Shown: positions 25,251 through 34,482 of the stretch, piece after piece
Layout: every line of letters starts with the position of its first letter
Numbering within the stretch: position 1 is the stretch's first letter
DNA from: an uncultured Paludibacter sp.
GTDB lineage: Bacteria; Bacteroidota; Bacteroidia; Bacteroidales; Paludibacteraceae
DNA length: 64,000 bases
Direction of reading: 5' to 3'
Assembly: GCA_937897985.1 (NCBI GenBank)
Contig: CALCBD010000009.1
Coordinates: forward strand, 1 to 64,000
The notes under the pieces: model-generated
Told to the model about the DNA's origin: nothing
Database searches by the model: none
The model's input: only the letters and a program-made list of their open reading frames with translations
Translations under genes and position numbers: made by a program

Positions 25251-27173
25251 ATGAAAAAGAATTCAATATATACCGGCATATTTCTTATGATAGGAATGGC
25301 TTTTTCGGCCTGTTCCAATCTCGATCAATCTGCCTTTACTCCCGTGGTAACAGAGGAATCGTTGATTTATTCCGAAACATTTGCCGACAATTTAGGTAAA
25401 TTCCAGGCTGTAAGTGTCAGCGGCGACCAGAAATGGGATTATTACTCAAGCGGTTATGCAACAATCACCGGTCATGTAGGCACTTCCGATTTTGCCAATG
25501 AAGACTGGCTGATATCTCCCGACATTGATTTAACCAAAGTTACTGCAGCTCATTTAACGTTCGATTATGTAGCTCGTTACTTTGCAAGTGTTTCGACCGA
25601 TGCCACTATCTGGGCTTCAGAAGACTATGCGGATGGTAAAAAACCATCGGAAGCTACATGGGTACAAATCAAAACCAATCCGTTTACGGATCCCGGCAGC
25701 TGGACATTTGCCAACTCAGGTCAAATCAGCCTGACTCAGTTTGCCGGTAAGAAAATCAGAATTGCTTTCAAATATGTTTCTACTAATGCTAAAGCAGGTA
25801 CCTGGGAAATGAAAAACTTTCTGGTTGAAAAAGGTGAAGCAGTAGTGGATAAAGCACTGATTTATTCCGAAACTTTTTCTTCCGGTTTAGGTTTATTCAA
25901 TGCCCAGAGTGTTTCAGGCGATCAGGTTTGGGCAGGCGCTTCACAGGGCTACGCATTGATGTCGGGCTATGTTAGTCCATCATACTTTGTCAACGAAGAT
26001 TGGTTGATTTCGCCCGAAATTGATTTGACCGGACAGACAGCTGCAAATTTCTCATTCGATCATGTCACCCGTTACTTCGGAACACTGGCGTCAGAAGCTA
26101 CAGTATGGATTTCGACCAACTATGTTTCAGGTTTGCCCTCCACAGGAACCTGGACACAGGTAGTTACCAATCCGTTTACAGATCCCGGAGCATGGACTTT
26201 CAGCAACTCACAGGCTATAAGCTTAACTGCTTATGTGAATAAAAAAATCCATATTGCTTTTAAATATATTTCAACAAACTCAAAAGCAGGTTCGTGGGAA
26301 ATTAAAAATTTCGTAGTGTATTCGGGCGAAGCACGTGGTAATTCAGCAATGCCTTATACCGTTAAACAGGGACTTGATGCCCAAACCGGAGCTTTGGCAT
26401 GGGTGTCAGGTTATGTGGTTGGATATGCATGGCCGGGTACCGGTGTTCCTTATGTTTTAGCAGCCGATACCTGTTCACAACTGACCAATATCCTGATTGC
26501 CGACACAACAACCAATGTGTATGCCAGTCGCGTTATTGCAGTGCAATTGCCACGTGGTGGTATCCGCAACGGATTGAACCTGAAAACAAACAAAACATTA
26601 CTTGGTCAGAAAATTAAAGTTAAAGGCACTTTAACCTCCTACATCGGAATCGGTGGAATGATAAATCCCACTAATTTTATTCTTGCCAATGGCACAACCG
26701 GCGAATCGACAACAACCACAATTTTCAACGAAACCTTCGGTTCAAGTCTTGGTGCATTTACTAAAAACAGTGTAAAAGGGACTCAGGTCTGGGCATGGTC
26801 AAGTGGCTACGGTGCTACAATGACCGGTTATTCGGGAAGTAATCTCGAAAACGAGGACTGGCTTATTTCTCCGGTGATTGACCTTACTAAATATTCTTCG
26901 GCAGCCATGAGCTTCGATCATACCATCAACAAAGGAGTGGTGGCAAATATGGTTAATGATCATACGCTTTGGGTAAGTACTGACAATGGCACAACCTGGA
27001 AAAATGTGAAAATCACTACTTATCCTGCCGGAAATAACTGGACTTATGTGAACTCGGGAGAAATCAGCCTTGATGCTTATGCCGGCAAACAAATACAGAT
27101 TGCCTTTAAATACTTAAGCACTACAAGTTCAGCCGCCACCTGGGAAATTAAAAACCTGCTGATTTATAACTAA
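25251..27173 (+). CDS. lipoprotein with three choice-of-anchor-J modules and an OB-like insert
   Basis: This 640-residue lipoprotein has its lipobox cysteine near residue 21 (FSACSNL). It contains three jelly-roll (choice-of-anchor J, cleaved-adhesin-like) modules at about 35-195, 200-360 and 485-640. Each starts with a SETF/NETF strand, carries NEDWLISP-type motifs, and ends in IAFKY followed by a WE[MI]KN strand. Between the second and third is an OB-fold-like DUF6359-type domain (about 365-480: VSGYVVGYAWPG, QKIKVKGTL). It is likely surface-exposed and binds carbohydrate or nucleic acid for the receptor encoded upstream. A strong terminator follows. The first two modules are very similar to each other, indicating recent internal duplication. 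Confidence 0.85.
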   Translation: MKKNSIYTGIFLMIGMAFSACSNLDQSAFTPVVTEESLIYSETFADNLGKFQAVSVSGDQKWDYYSSGYATITGHVGTSDFANEDWLISPDIDLTKVTAAHLTFDYVARYFASVSTDATIWASEDYADGKKPSEATWVQIKTNPFTDPGSWTFANSGQISLTQFAGKKIRIAFKYVSTNAKAGTWEMKNFLVEKGEAVVDKALIYSETFSSGLGLFNAQSVSGDQVWAGASQGYALMSGYVSPSYFVNEDWLISPEIDLTGQTAANFSFDHVTRYFGTLASEATVWISTNYVSGLPSTGTWTQVVTNPFTDPGAWTFSNSQAISLTAYVNKKIHIAFKYISTNSKAGSWEIKNFVVYSGEARGNSAMPYTVKQGLDAQTGALAWVSGYVVGYAWPGTGVPYVLAADTCSQLTNILIADTTTNVYASRVIAVQLPRGGIRNGLNLKTNKTLLGQKIKVKGTLTSYIGIGGMINPTNFILANGTTGESTTTTIFNETFGSSLGAFTKNSVKGTQVWAWSSGYGATMTGYSGSNLENEDWLISPVIDLTKYSSAAMSFDHTINKGVVANMVNDHTLWVSTDNGTTWKNVKITTYPAGNNWTYVNSGEISLDAYAGKQIQIAFKYLSTTSSAATWEIKNLLIYN

Positions 27174-27220
27174 TCAAGGTGCGTCGGAATTAAAAAGAAG
27201 CTGTTCATAAATTTTGAATT

Positions 27221-27261
27221 ATACCCCAAAAGTCAGACAAAAACTTTTGGGGTATTTTTAT
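27221..27261 (+). terminator. intrinsic terminator of the TonB/DUF5689 operon
   Basis: ATACCCCAAAAGT (27221-27233) pairs perfectly with ACTTTTGGGGTAT (27243-27255) and is followed by a TTTTTA run. Confidence 0.9.
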
Positions 27262-27672
27262 TGGAAAAATGAAGCTTAAGTGTATAAAACTCTGTTATTC
27301 CGTGAAAATGAAAACTTCAGAATTATCCAACCGGAGGATAAGAGTCAACTCACAAATCATTAAGATGATGAGTATGAATATAATCCATTCTGAAAAATTG
27401 TCAAATGCATTTTACTGTACAACAAAAAAATCATATACAAATTACATTCATGAAAACAGAATGCAGATTTACACTGATCAGGCGGAATAAAAAAAACGGA
27501 TTTCAATACCGATAAACCGAAATGATTACAGGATGGTGACAAAATTTATCCCGTTGGCGGGATTTAAATCCGAATCAAATCAGTTGCAGGAATATCATTA
27601 TCAGCACCAACCAGCTAAATACATGTAAATCAACATACTGTTTATTTTGTCAGGCTCTGAACAAATGCATAT
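27262..27672. other. non-coding stretch
   Basis: No supported gene. A short hairpin, ATCCCG-TTGG-CGGGAT, lies at 27548-27563; nothing else stands out. Confidence 0.45.
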
Positions 27673-27711
27673 AAAAAAACTCAGTTCAAATTGAAAATCA
27701 ATTGAACTGAG
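27673..27711 (-). terminator. intrinsic terminator of the rprXY operon
   Basis: CTCAGTTCAA (27680-27689) pairs with TTGAACTGAG (27702-27711), extended inside by TTGA/TCAA with one bulge. Read on the minus strand, a run of seven T follows the stem. Confidence 0.85.
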
Positions 27712-27778
27712 CTTTCCTGATATTTTTATTTCAGCATCTGTATCACATTTAGTAATGCTAATACAGAAAACTGAACTT

Positions 27779-28486
27779 TTAATCTTCTTTTACCTGAGGT
27801 GTAATCAGTTTGTAGCCCTTACCATGAATATTGATAATGGCAACATTCTGATCGTCTTTCAATAATTTACGCAATTTGGTAATATATACGTCCATACTGC
27901 GGGCATTGAAATAATTGTCGTCCACCCAAATGGTTTTCAAAGCAAAATTACGTTCGAGGATATTATTGGCATTGGCAGCGAGCAGATTTAACAGTTCCGA
28001 TTCCTTGGTAGTAAGTTTTTTGGTTTCACCATCGAAGGAAAGCGTTTGTTTCTGAGCGTCAAATACAAAGCCTCCGATATTGTATACAACTACATCCTTG
28101 GCTTTTTTCCCTTTCACACGACGTAAAATTGACTCGATACGATAAAGCAATTCTTCCATGCTGAATGGTTTCGAGAGATAATCGTCGGCTCCGAGTTTGA
28201 ATCCCTGTAAAATATCTTCTTTCATTGATTTAGCTGTCAGGAAAATGATAGGCACTTCAGCATTCATTGAACGAATATCAGCTGCAAGAGCAAATCCGTC
28301 TTTCTTAGGCATCATAACATCTAATACACATAAATCGTATTTATTACGTGAGAATGCCTTGAAACCGGCCTCTCCATCAGGCTGAAGATCAACATCGTAA
28401 CCTTTTGTCTGCAAATACTCTCTGAGTAACATGCCAAGATTTTCGTCATCTTCGCACAATAAAATTTTTACTTTTTCGTCCGTCAT
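27779..28486 (-). CDS. rprY: response regulator of the RprY type (OmpR family)
   Basis: This 235-residue protein is a two-domain OmpR/PhoB-type regulator. The receiver domain (about 5-120) has the acidic pocket EDD near residue 12, the phosphoacceptor Asp56 in VLDVMMPKKDG, and the conserved LTAKS and DYLSKPF motifs. The winged-helix DNA-binding domain (about 135-230) has LTTKESELLNLLAAN and RSMDVYITKLRKLL. Sequence and pairing match Bacteroides RprY, which regulates envelope and stress genes. Its ATG overlaps the TGA of the kinase gene (ATGA), so the pair is translationally coupled with the kinase first. A terminator lies about 70 bases downstream. Confidence 0.92.
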   Translation of the reverse strand: MTDEKVKILLCEDDENLGMLLREYLQTKGYDVDLQPDGEAGFKAFSRNKYDLCVLDVMMPKKDGFALAADIRSMNAEVPIIFLTAKSMKEDILQGFKLGADDYLSKPFSMEELLYRIESILRRVKGKKAKDVVVYNIGGFVFDAQKQTLSFDGETKKLTTKESELLNLLAANANNILERNFALKTIWVDDNYFNARSMDVYITKLRKLLKDDQNVAIINIHGKGYKLITPQVKED

Positions 28487-30021
28487 AATTCGTAATTTTT
28501 AAGTGTTGGTATTGTAATAATAAATTTTGTTCCGATATTTGGTTCGCTTTCAACTTTGATAGTTCCCCGGTGTTCTGTAATTATTTTTTTAACATAAGCA
28601 AGACCGAGGCCAAACCCCTTAACATTGTGCAGATTTCCGGTGGAAACCCGATAGAACTTTTCAAAAATCCGTTTTTGGTCTTCTTTATGAATCCCTATGC
28701 CGTTGTCTTCTATACTTATCAGCAAATTATCTTTTTCGTTCCAGGTTTCTATGGTTAGTAACAGAGGTTTATCACAATATTTCAGAGCATTATCCAGCAG
28801 GTTGAAGATAATATTTGTAAAATGAACTTCATCAATCAGGGCAATATCGTGTATGGCATTCAGTTTTGATGTTATTTGTCCTCCTTTGCTTGTAACTTTC
28901 AACGAGAAGTTATTGATAATATCCCTGATTAATTCATTGATCTGCATTTCATTCAGTTTCAGCATCGATTTATCCTTTTCAAAAATCGAAATCTGAAGCA
29001 CTTTTTCCACCATTAAACTCAGTCTTTTGGTTTCATCGCGAATTACGTTCGAAATATGCTGCAAAGTCTGAGGAGTTTTCCCCACACTTGGATCCTGCAA
29101 CATTTGAGATGCCAACGAGATGCTCGAAATCGGGGTTTTTAATTCGTGCGTCATGTTATTAACAAAATCATTTTTCATATTGTTCAGTTGCTTCTGTCTG
29201 AAAATGATAATTATAGCCACGATAAAAATACAAAGTATCACCAAAACGAGCAGTATAGACGGAAGCAATAAACTCATCGAGTTCAGAATATAATTTTGTT
29301 TAGTCGGGAAAGTAATCTGCAAATATGCTCCGTTGGTGGAATCTTCGGATGGAAAAAGCTTTTGGGTATAAGCACTCCCCGATTTAACCGTCTGGTTTTG
29401 ATAATTACTTTTGTTGCACCTGTAAATAATCCGGCCTTCCCTGTTTACTATCGAATAATAGAATGGTAGTTGCACACCGTTATTCACAAGTACTTTCTGT
29501 AAAATATTATACAAATCCTCAAAATTAACACGTTCGCTTATTTCTTTCTTGTCCGATTCCTTCAACCAACGAAAAACAGCCTGATCCAGTATTGTTTTTG
29601 ATCTCGAAAAATTGCGCTTGAATTGTTCCTGTAAATATCTCGAAGTTTCTTCTATCGTGGCCTTTCCATGTCCGGTCGAAAGCCTGATTTGTGGTTTACT
29701 GAGCTTGTCGGATGTGAGTTTCAGCTTATCTGTTACACTATCGATGTTGGTTTGTAACTTAGGATGCACATCACTTAAGGTCATTAAATTATTTTTTCCT
29801 GCACTGTAATCAACACCTTCGAGCGTTTGGTCAAGGTACTCAAGTGCTTCATTTTCTTCTACAAGAATTGCGGTCTGGAACAGACTCCGCTGAACACTTT
29901 CACTAAACTGATTCTCAATCATTTCAGCATTGATTCTGACATAACGGGCCTGAAGGAAGATTAAACCCACAAATGTCACAATCATTGATGTGATTAATAT
30001 GTATATCGTCGAACGTTTCAT
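28483..30021 (-). CDS. rprX: sensor histidine kinase of the RprX type
   Basis: This inner-membrane kinase has about 512 residues from the ATG at 30021; a TTG nine bases earlier is also in frame. Two membrane spans (about 5-25 and 250-275) bracket a periplasmic sensor domain of about 220 residues. Then come the H-box MTHELKTPISS (His about 292), an N-box and the ATP-binding motifs DNGIGIHKEDQKRIFEKFYR and GFGLGLAYVKKI. It should autophosphorylate and pass phosphate to RprY, whose gene overlaps its stop codon. A TAACTTTG -7-like element on the minus strand (30035-30028) lies only six bases before the ATG, so the mRNA may be leaderless; no good -33 element was found. The signal is unknown. Confidence 0.92.
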   Translation of the reverse strand: MKRSTIYILITSMIVTFVGLIFLQARYVRINAEMIENQFSESVQRSLFQTAILVEENEALEYLDQTLEGVDYSAGKNNLMTLSDVHPKLQTNIDSVTDKLKLTSDKLSKPQIRLSTGHGKATIEETSRYLQEQFKRNFSRSKTILDQAVFRWLKESDKKEISERVNFEDLYNILQKVLVNNGVQLPFYYSIVNREGRIIYRCNKSNYQNQTVKSGSAYTQKLFPSEDSTNGAYLQITFPTKQNYILNSMSLLLPSILLVLVILCIFIVAIIIIFRQKQLNNMKNDFVNNMTHELKTPISSISLASQMLQDPSVGKTPQTLQHISNVIRDETKRLSLMVEKVLQISIFEKDKSMLKLNEMQINELIRDIINNFSLKVTSKGGQITSKLNAIHDIALIDEVHFTNIIFNLLDNALKYCDKPLLLTIETWNEKDNLLISIEDNGIGIHKEDQKRIFEKFYRVSTGNLHNVKGFGLGLAYVKKIITEHRGTIKVESEPNIGTKFIITIPTLKNYEL

Positions 30022-30191
30022 ATTTTGCAAAGTTACATTAAAATTAAGATGTCGGTTCGTATATTAATATAAATTAACTATAAATTATTCTATTTTGCAT
30101 CAAAAAACGCTATGATTTATAACAAATCAGCGATTTTGCACAATGTTAAAACGCATAAACCCGATATTTAGTTTAACACACAACTGATTTG

Positions 30192-30222
30192 TTGGATTTA
30201 ATGCTGAAATAAATTACTTTTG
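30192..30222 (+). promoter_or_regulatory. Bacteroidota-type promoter of the LplT-like gene
   Basis: TTG at 30192-30194 and TACTTTTG at 30215-30222 are 20 bases apart. Transcription should start near 30229, giving a leader of about 20 nt before the ATG at 30249. Confidence 0.65.
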
Positions 30223-30248
30223 TATTTCACAAAAAAACCCGGAATCAC

Positions 30249-31505
30249 ATGCTTCAGCTTTTTAAGAATAAATGGACTGCCCTCTTTTTGAGTAATTTTT
30301 TGGGAGTATACAACGACAATTTTCTTAAAAACACGATTATTTTTATTTCTGTGGCATGGGTTTTACCTCCGTGGATGACCAAGTCGCAACTTATCTCCAT
30401 TGTATCGGCCTGTCTGATCATACCGTATCTTTTTCTCTCACCACTCGGCGGTAGATTAGCCGTCATTTATTCGAAAAAGAAAGTGTTTCGGTTTTTCAAA
30501 TTGATTGAAATACCCATCATGCTTATCGCCTCTGTGGCATTTTATCTTCAGAATGCCATGCTTGCTATTTTTGCTGTTTTGTTAATGGGCATTCAAAGTT
30601 GTCTGTATTCGCCCTCGAAATACAGTCTGATACGTGACATTGGCGGAGAAGAAGGTGTGTCATACGGTAGCGGGGTTTTTGAAACAATGGCATTTATGGG
30701 CATATTAATCGGCACTGTAACAGCTTCGGTTATTTCTGACACCGGATTACAGTGGTCAGTTTATCTTATTTTTCTCGGAGTTGCTATTGCAGGATACGTG
30801 GTGACACGCGACATCAGAGCTACTGAGCTTCCGGAATCGGGAACTGACAATCAGCAGCTGAATCCCGTTGGATTTATTTTAAACTCCTATCGCTTTGCAA
30901 AAAATTATCCGCTGCTCAATACAGCAGTATTCGGGGCTTCGTCATTCTGGCTCATCGGTGGAATGCTTCAGATGAATCTCGTTATTCACACCGGAAATGT
31001 ATATCATGCCACTAACTCCACGACCGGATTCGTGATGGCAATGGCTGCGGTAGGCATTGCTTTGGGCTGCTGGGCAGCTGGTAAAATCAGTTTCAATTCA
31101 TCCAATAAAGGCCTGATACTGGCAGGGATAATTGTAATGTCGGCCATGCTTGGAATTTTAACGTTTGTCAGGCTGAATTTTGAATTATATGTCCTCATTG
31201 TATTTTCAGCTGCATTTTCGGGCGGTTTTTTTCAGGTTCCGAACCTGACAATACTACAACAATCGGGTGTAGGCCGGAAACTGGGTGATATGGTAGCATA
31301 TTTAAACCTTGTTACGTTTATTTTTGTACTTATCGGCACTTTTTTATTCTGGTTAGTTACATTCATTTCAAATGAAAACAGCCATGTGGTATTTGGTTCA
31401 ATTTTAACTGTATGTTTATTAGTTTCATCATATTTTATATTCAAATCAGATGTTTTTTATAAAGAAACCATCAATATGCTGACAAAAAAAAACAAGATAA
31501 CATGA
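30249..31505 (+). CDS. MFS transporter, LplT-like
   Basis: This 418-residue membrane protein has about 12 hydrophobic spans and no signal peptide beyond the first span. The N-terminus (ALFLSNFLGVYNDNFLKNTI) and the loop GVFETMAFMGILIGTVTAS resemble the LplT lysophospholipid flippases, which are often fused or linked to acyl-ACP synthetases. It lacks the fused acyltransferase part found in some homologues. It probably moves lysophospholipid or another amphipathic compound across the inner membrane. It is followed 42 bases later by a dicarboxylate symporter gene, possibly on the same transcript, though the two have no obvious common task. Confidence 0.85.
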   Translation: MLQLFKNKWTALFLSNFLGVYNDNFLKNTIIFISVAWVLPPWMTKSQLISIVSACLIIPYLFLSPLGGRLAVIYSKKKVFRFFKLIEIPIMLIASVAFYLQNAMLAIFAVLLMGIQSCLYSPSKYSLIRDIGGEEGVSYGSGVFETMAFMGILIGTVTASVISDTGLQWSVYLIFLGVAIAGYVVTRDIRATELPESGTDNQQLNPVGFILNSYRFAKNYPLLNTAVFGASSFWLIGGMLQMNLVIHTGNVYHATNSTTGFVMAMAAVGIALGCWAAGKISFNSSNKGLILAGIIVMSAMLGILTFVRLNFELYVLIVFSAAFSGGFFQVPNLTILQQSGVGRKLGDMVAYLNLVTFIFVLIGTFLFWLVTFISNENSHVVFGSILTVCLLVSSYFIFKSDVFYKETINMLTKKNKIT

Positions 31506-31547
31506 TATAAATTCAACAAGAAATAATTTAACAATTTTCTTCATTCT

Positions 31548-32786
31548 ATGACTTCAAAAATTAATTTTTCAGGGATATTTCGCGATTTGAGTTTTCAGAT
31601 TTTCGTAGCCATGTTGATTGGTATTCTGGCCGGGAAGTTGATGGGTGCTTCATCGCACATGTTTGCACCGCTGGGCACGCTGTTCATTCAGTTAATCAAA
31701 ATGCTGGTAATACCTCTCGTATTTGTATCGATAGTATCGGGTGCAGCATCACTCGGAACCACCAGGTCGGCAGGCAGGATAGGAATGATTACTTTGTTTT
31801 TTGTATTTGCCACTACCTTTTTATCGGTATTTGTTGCGTTCGGATTTGGCGAATGGCTTAAGCCGGGCGCCGGTATATCCTTAGAGTCGATACGTTCATT
31901 CTTTCCATTGCAGCAATATACCGAAACTCCCCACAAAATGGATTTTTGGAATATGATTATTGAAATTGTACCTGCAAATCCGATTCGTTCAATGGTGGAA
32001 GGAAATATTCTTCAACTCATCTTTTTCGGATTATTTTTAGGATTCGGTCTGAGTGTTTTGCCTGCCACCCGTAAACAACCGGTTATCAACGGATTTAATT
32101 CAATTCTCGAAGCATTGATCTGGTGTATTTCAAAAGTAATGCTTGTGGCTCCTATCGGAGTTTTCGGATTAATGGCCGATGCTACCGGCACATTCGGCTT
32201 CGGTCTGTTGATAAAAGTAGGTAATTTACTATGGGTCAATATTTTATCCTTCCTTTTTATGCTTTTAATTTTCTACCCTTTAGCTCTGAAATTATTCTCA
32301 GGTCAACCTATCGGCAGTTTTTTCAAAGCCATGCTTCGCCCACAGATTGTGGCATTTTCCACCGCCTCCTCAATGGCAACACTGCCGGTAACGCTCGAAA
32401 CCTGTGAAGTCGACCTGAAAGTAAGTAAGGAAACCACTTCCTTTGTAGTACCGCTCGGAGCTACTATCAACATGACAGGAAATGCAATTTATTATGCACT
32501 TGTCGCATTATTCTTTGCTCAAATGTACGGAATTGAACTCAGTTTCGGACATTACTTAGCCATTGCTCTTACCTCTACCGTGGGCTCAGTCGGACAGGCC
32601 GGAGTGCCCGGTCCTACTCTTTTGGTCGTTGCAGTGCTGGTGTCGGCCGGCATCCCCATCGAAGGATTGCCACTTCTTTATGCACTCGACAGAATTTTCG
32701 ATATGATTCGGACTGTTCTGAATATCACCGGCGATGCTGTTTGTGCGGTTATTGTTGACAAAGCAGCGGGCAAAACAAAAGCATAA
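31548..32786 (+). CDS. dicarboxylate/amino-acid:cation symporter (DAACS family)
   Basis: This 412-residue inner-membrane protein belongs to the GltP/DctA family. Hallmarks are the serine-rich re-entrant loop FSTASSMATLP, the motif VVPLGATINMTGNAIYY (cation and substrate site), and the second re-entrant loop GQAGVPGPTLLVV, followed by PIEGLPLLYALDRIFDMIRT. It should import glutamate, aspartate or C4-dicarboxylates with Na+ or H+. About eight membrane spans are visible. The gene follows the LplT-like gene in the same direction and converges with the DUF421 gene. Confidence 0.93.
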   Translation: MTSKINFSGIFRDLSFQIFVAMLIGILAGKLMGASSHMFAPLGTLFIQLIKMLVIPLVFVSIVSGAASLGTTRSAGRIGMITLFFVFATTFLSVFVAFGFGEWLKPGAGISLESIRSFFPLQQYTETPHKMDFWNMIIEIVPANPIRSMVEGNILQLIFFGLFLGFGLSVLPATRKQPVINGFNSILEALIWCISKVMLVAPIGVFGLMADATGTFGFGLLIKVGNLLWVNILSFLFMLLIFYPLALKLFSGQPIGSFFKAMLRPQIVAFSTASSMATLPVTLETCEVDLKVSKETTSFVVPLGATINMTGNAIYYALVALFFAQMYGIELSFGHYLAIALTSTVGSVGQAGVPGPTLLVVAVLVSAGIPIEGLPLLYALDRIFDMIRTVLNITGDAVCAVIVDKAAGKTKA

Positions 32787-32805
32787 TACTCTGAACAGCC
32801 TGAAC

Positions 32806-33333
32806 TTAAGCTTCGGTCTTAATAGTATTTTTGCGGGTTTTACGCTTTTTCACCGTATGCTTTTGATATTCGTCGGAGAGTACGCTTACATTTCCATCGA
32901 CCTCAAGTATGGCAAGATCAACATCTTCGACTTTTGCCACGCCATGTTCGCGTACTGCTTCCATGAGTTCATCGAAAGTGATACCGGCATTTTTCAAACC
33001 TTCATCCGAAATTTTCCCTTTATAAATAAGCATGGTCGCTTTGCCTTCAATCATCTTGTTGAATACGGGAAACCGGTTTTGCAAAGACTTGAAAATAAAA
33101 TTAACAATAAACAAAGTGGTTGCAGCAACCAAACCACCCGTAAGTGTGGCATCCGGTCCAACCATGGCATTTTGTACGGCATTGCTGATCAGCAGAATAA
33201 ATACCATATCAACTATCGAAAGCTGAGCCAGTTCCTTTTTCCCGAATAGCCGTATGCCAACAACAATGAAAAGATAAATGACCAAAGTGCTGAAAATGAT
33301 ACGGACATAATTGTTTGTTAGTAGTTCTGTCAT
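32806..33333 (-). CDS. DUF421-family membrane protein
   Basis: This 175-residue protein has two or three N-terminal membrane spans (IIFSTLVIYLFIVVGIRLFG; FILLISNAVQNAMVG) and the DUF421 (YetF-like) soluble C-terminal domain, seen as KATMLIYKGKISDEGLKNAG and HGVAKVEDVDLAILEVDG. YetF/YrbG-type proteins are of unknown function. The tail is strongly basic (KKRKTRKNTIKT). It is a single gene, convergent with the symporter with only 20 bases between, and unrelated to its neighbours. Confidence 0.9.
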   Translation of the reverse strand: MTELLTNNYVRIIFSTLVIYLFIVVGIRLFGKKELAQLSIVDMVFILLISNAVQNAMVGPDATLTGGLVAATTLFIVNFIFKSLQNRFPVFNKMIEGKATMLIYKGKISDEGLKNAGITFDELMEAVREHGVAKVEDVDLAILEVDGNVSVLSDEYQKHTVKKRKTRKNTIKTEA

Positions 33334-33440
33334 ATAGAGTGTTTTTTTGATTAAATATTTATTGTTGCATTTTAAACTCTTGAAATCGACTGGTTTAAAG
33401 TTTTTAAGGTTTCCTTTTAATGATTAAATAGCAGTATGTT

Positions 33441-34478
33441 TTATTGTTGCGTAAAAAAACTTTTCGAATCAACTTTCAGGGTCATTTTTTGGTAGCTATG
33501 GGTAACACTACCCAACAAACCAATACCATTCAGCACATTACTGTAAATCTGTACAGGCTCTGAAAAATACTGCAGGTCAGTATTATTGTATTTCACAGTT
33601 TTCAGGTAAAGGAAAAGATCATTACTTATTGCCTGTAAATCAAATATTATCTCAGTTTTAAGAGGAATTTTTGGCAAATTTGCAGGTGTATAAATTGTTT
33701 TTTCGGGCGTAAAATTCAGTTGAACGAGTTCTGCCTGAAGTTTCAACGAATATGAACCGGCATTAAAAAGACGGTCATCAAAAATATTGAAATTTTTATC
33801 TGAATTTGCATCGAAAACAGCTGCTCCCGACACCCTGTCGATGGCCGGGTCGTTGGGTAGAAGCTTTAGTTTTTTATCAACAAATTTGTTCCCCGCATAA
33901 CTTTGCCTGAGCGTTGCTGCCACCCTGTAACAATCTCCGGAAGAAGGCAGATCATTGAATTTCAGCGCAAAGTCGAACATATAAGTTTTATTTAACGATA
34001 AGGTATCGGTACGTTTTATTGAGTTATAAGTGAGTGTATCATGTGTTAAATAAGAACTTAAGACAAAACTGCTTACACTGTCGACACGATCTAATTTCAC
34101 AGTGAAAGGCAAAACAGTAGAAGCGCTGATTGTTTTCTTATTAACTGCATCTGTAACCAGAAATTTTACTGTTTCACCCTGCTTAGGTCTGTAAACACTC
34201 ACATAATTTGTCCCTTTCAGCTTTAGTGATTCTTTCAGAGAATTGTTAATATACATATTGACCTGTAAATTCCGGGCAACGACAAAATCACTGTCGGGCA
34301 GCAGAAAAAAACGGCTGTAAGTAAAACCTGATTTAACGAGCGAATCAGGAGAAATCAGGCAATTCAGTACCAACTCAGGAGCCTGCCCTGATTCGTCGAA
34401 TTTTATTTCATTAATACAGCCGGCCAATGCGACTGCAAAATAAAGAAACAAACTATATTGAAAAAAACGCTGCCTCAT
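33441..34478 (-). CDS. DUF4249-type lipoprotein
   Basis: This 345-residue lipoprotein (lipobox AVALAGCINE, cysteine about 21) has the DUF4249 pattern: an N-terminal ELVLNCLISPDS strand and beta-sandwich segments such as KISVLV-type strands with YVSVYRPKQGETVKFLV. DUF4249 genes usually directly follow a TonB-dependent receptor gene. Here the start is four bases beyond the receptor's stop codon, so the two are co-transcribed and the receptor comes first. It is probably the surface or periplasmic helper of that receptor. The substrate is unknown. Confidence 0.88.
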   Translation of the reverse strand: MRQRFFQYSLFLYFAVALAGCINEIKFDESGQAPELVLNCLISPDSLVKSGFTYSRFFLLPDSDFVVARNLQVNMYINNSLKESLKLKGTNYVSVYRPKQGETVKFLVTDAVNKKTISASTVLPFTVKLDRVDSVSSFVLSSYLTHDTLTYNSIKRTDTLSLNKTYMFDFALKFNDLPSSGDCYRVAATLRQSYAGNKFVDKKLKLLPNDPAIDRVSGAAVFDANSDKNFNIFDDRLFNAGSYSLKLQAELVQLNFTPEKTIYTPANLPKIPLKTEIIFDLQAISNDLFLYLKTVKYNNTDLQYFSEPVQIYSNVLNGIGLLGSVTHSYQKMTLKVDSKSFFTQQ

Positions 34479-34482
34479 CTGA

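Noticed and set aside
27269..27490. 73-codon frame after the TonB/DUF5689 operon
   Set aside because: It starts just after a strong terminator, has no domain or promoter, and its composition looks non-coding.
33823..34284. Possible extra genes antisense to the DUF4249 and TonB-receptor genes
   Set aside because: Open frames on the opposite strand of long receptor genes are common by codon bias; none shows a domain.
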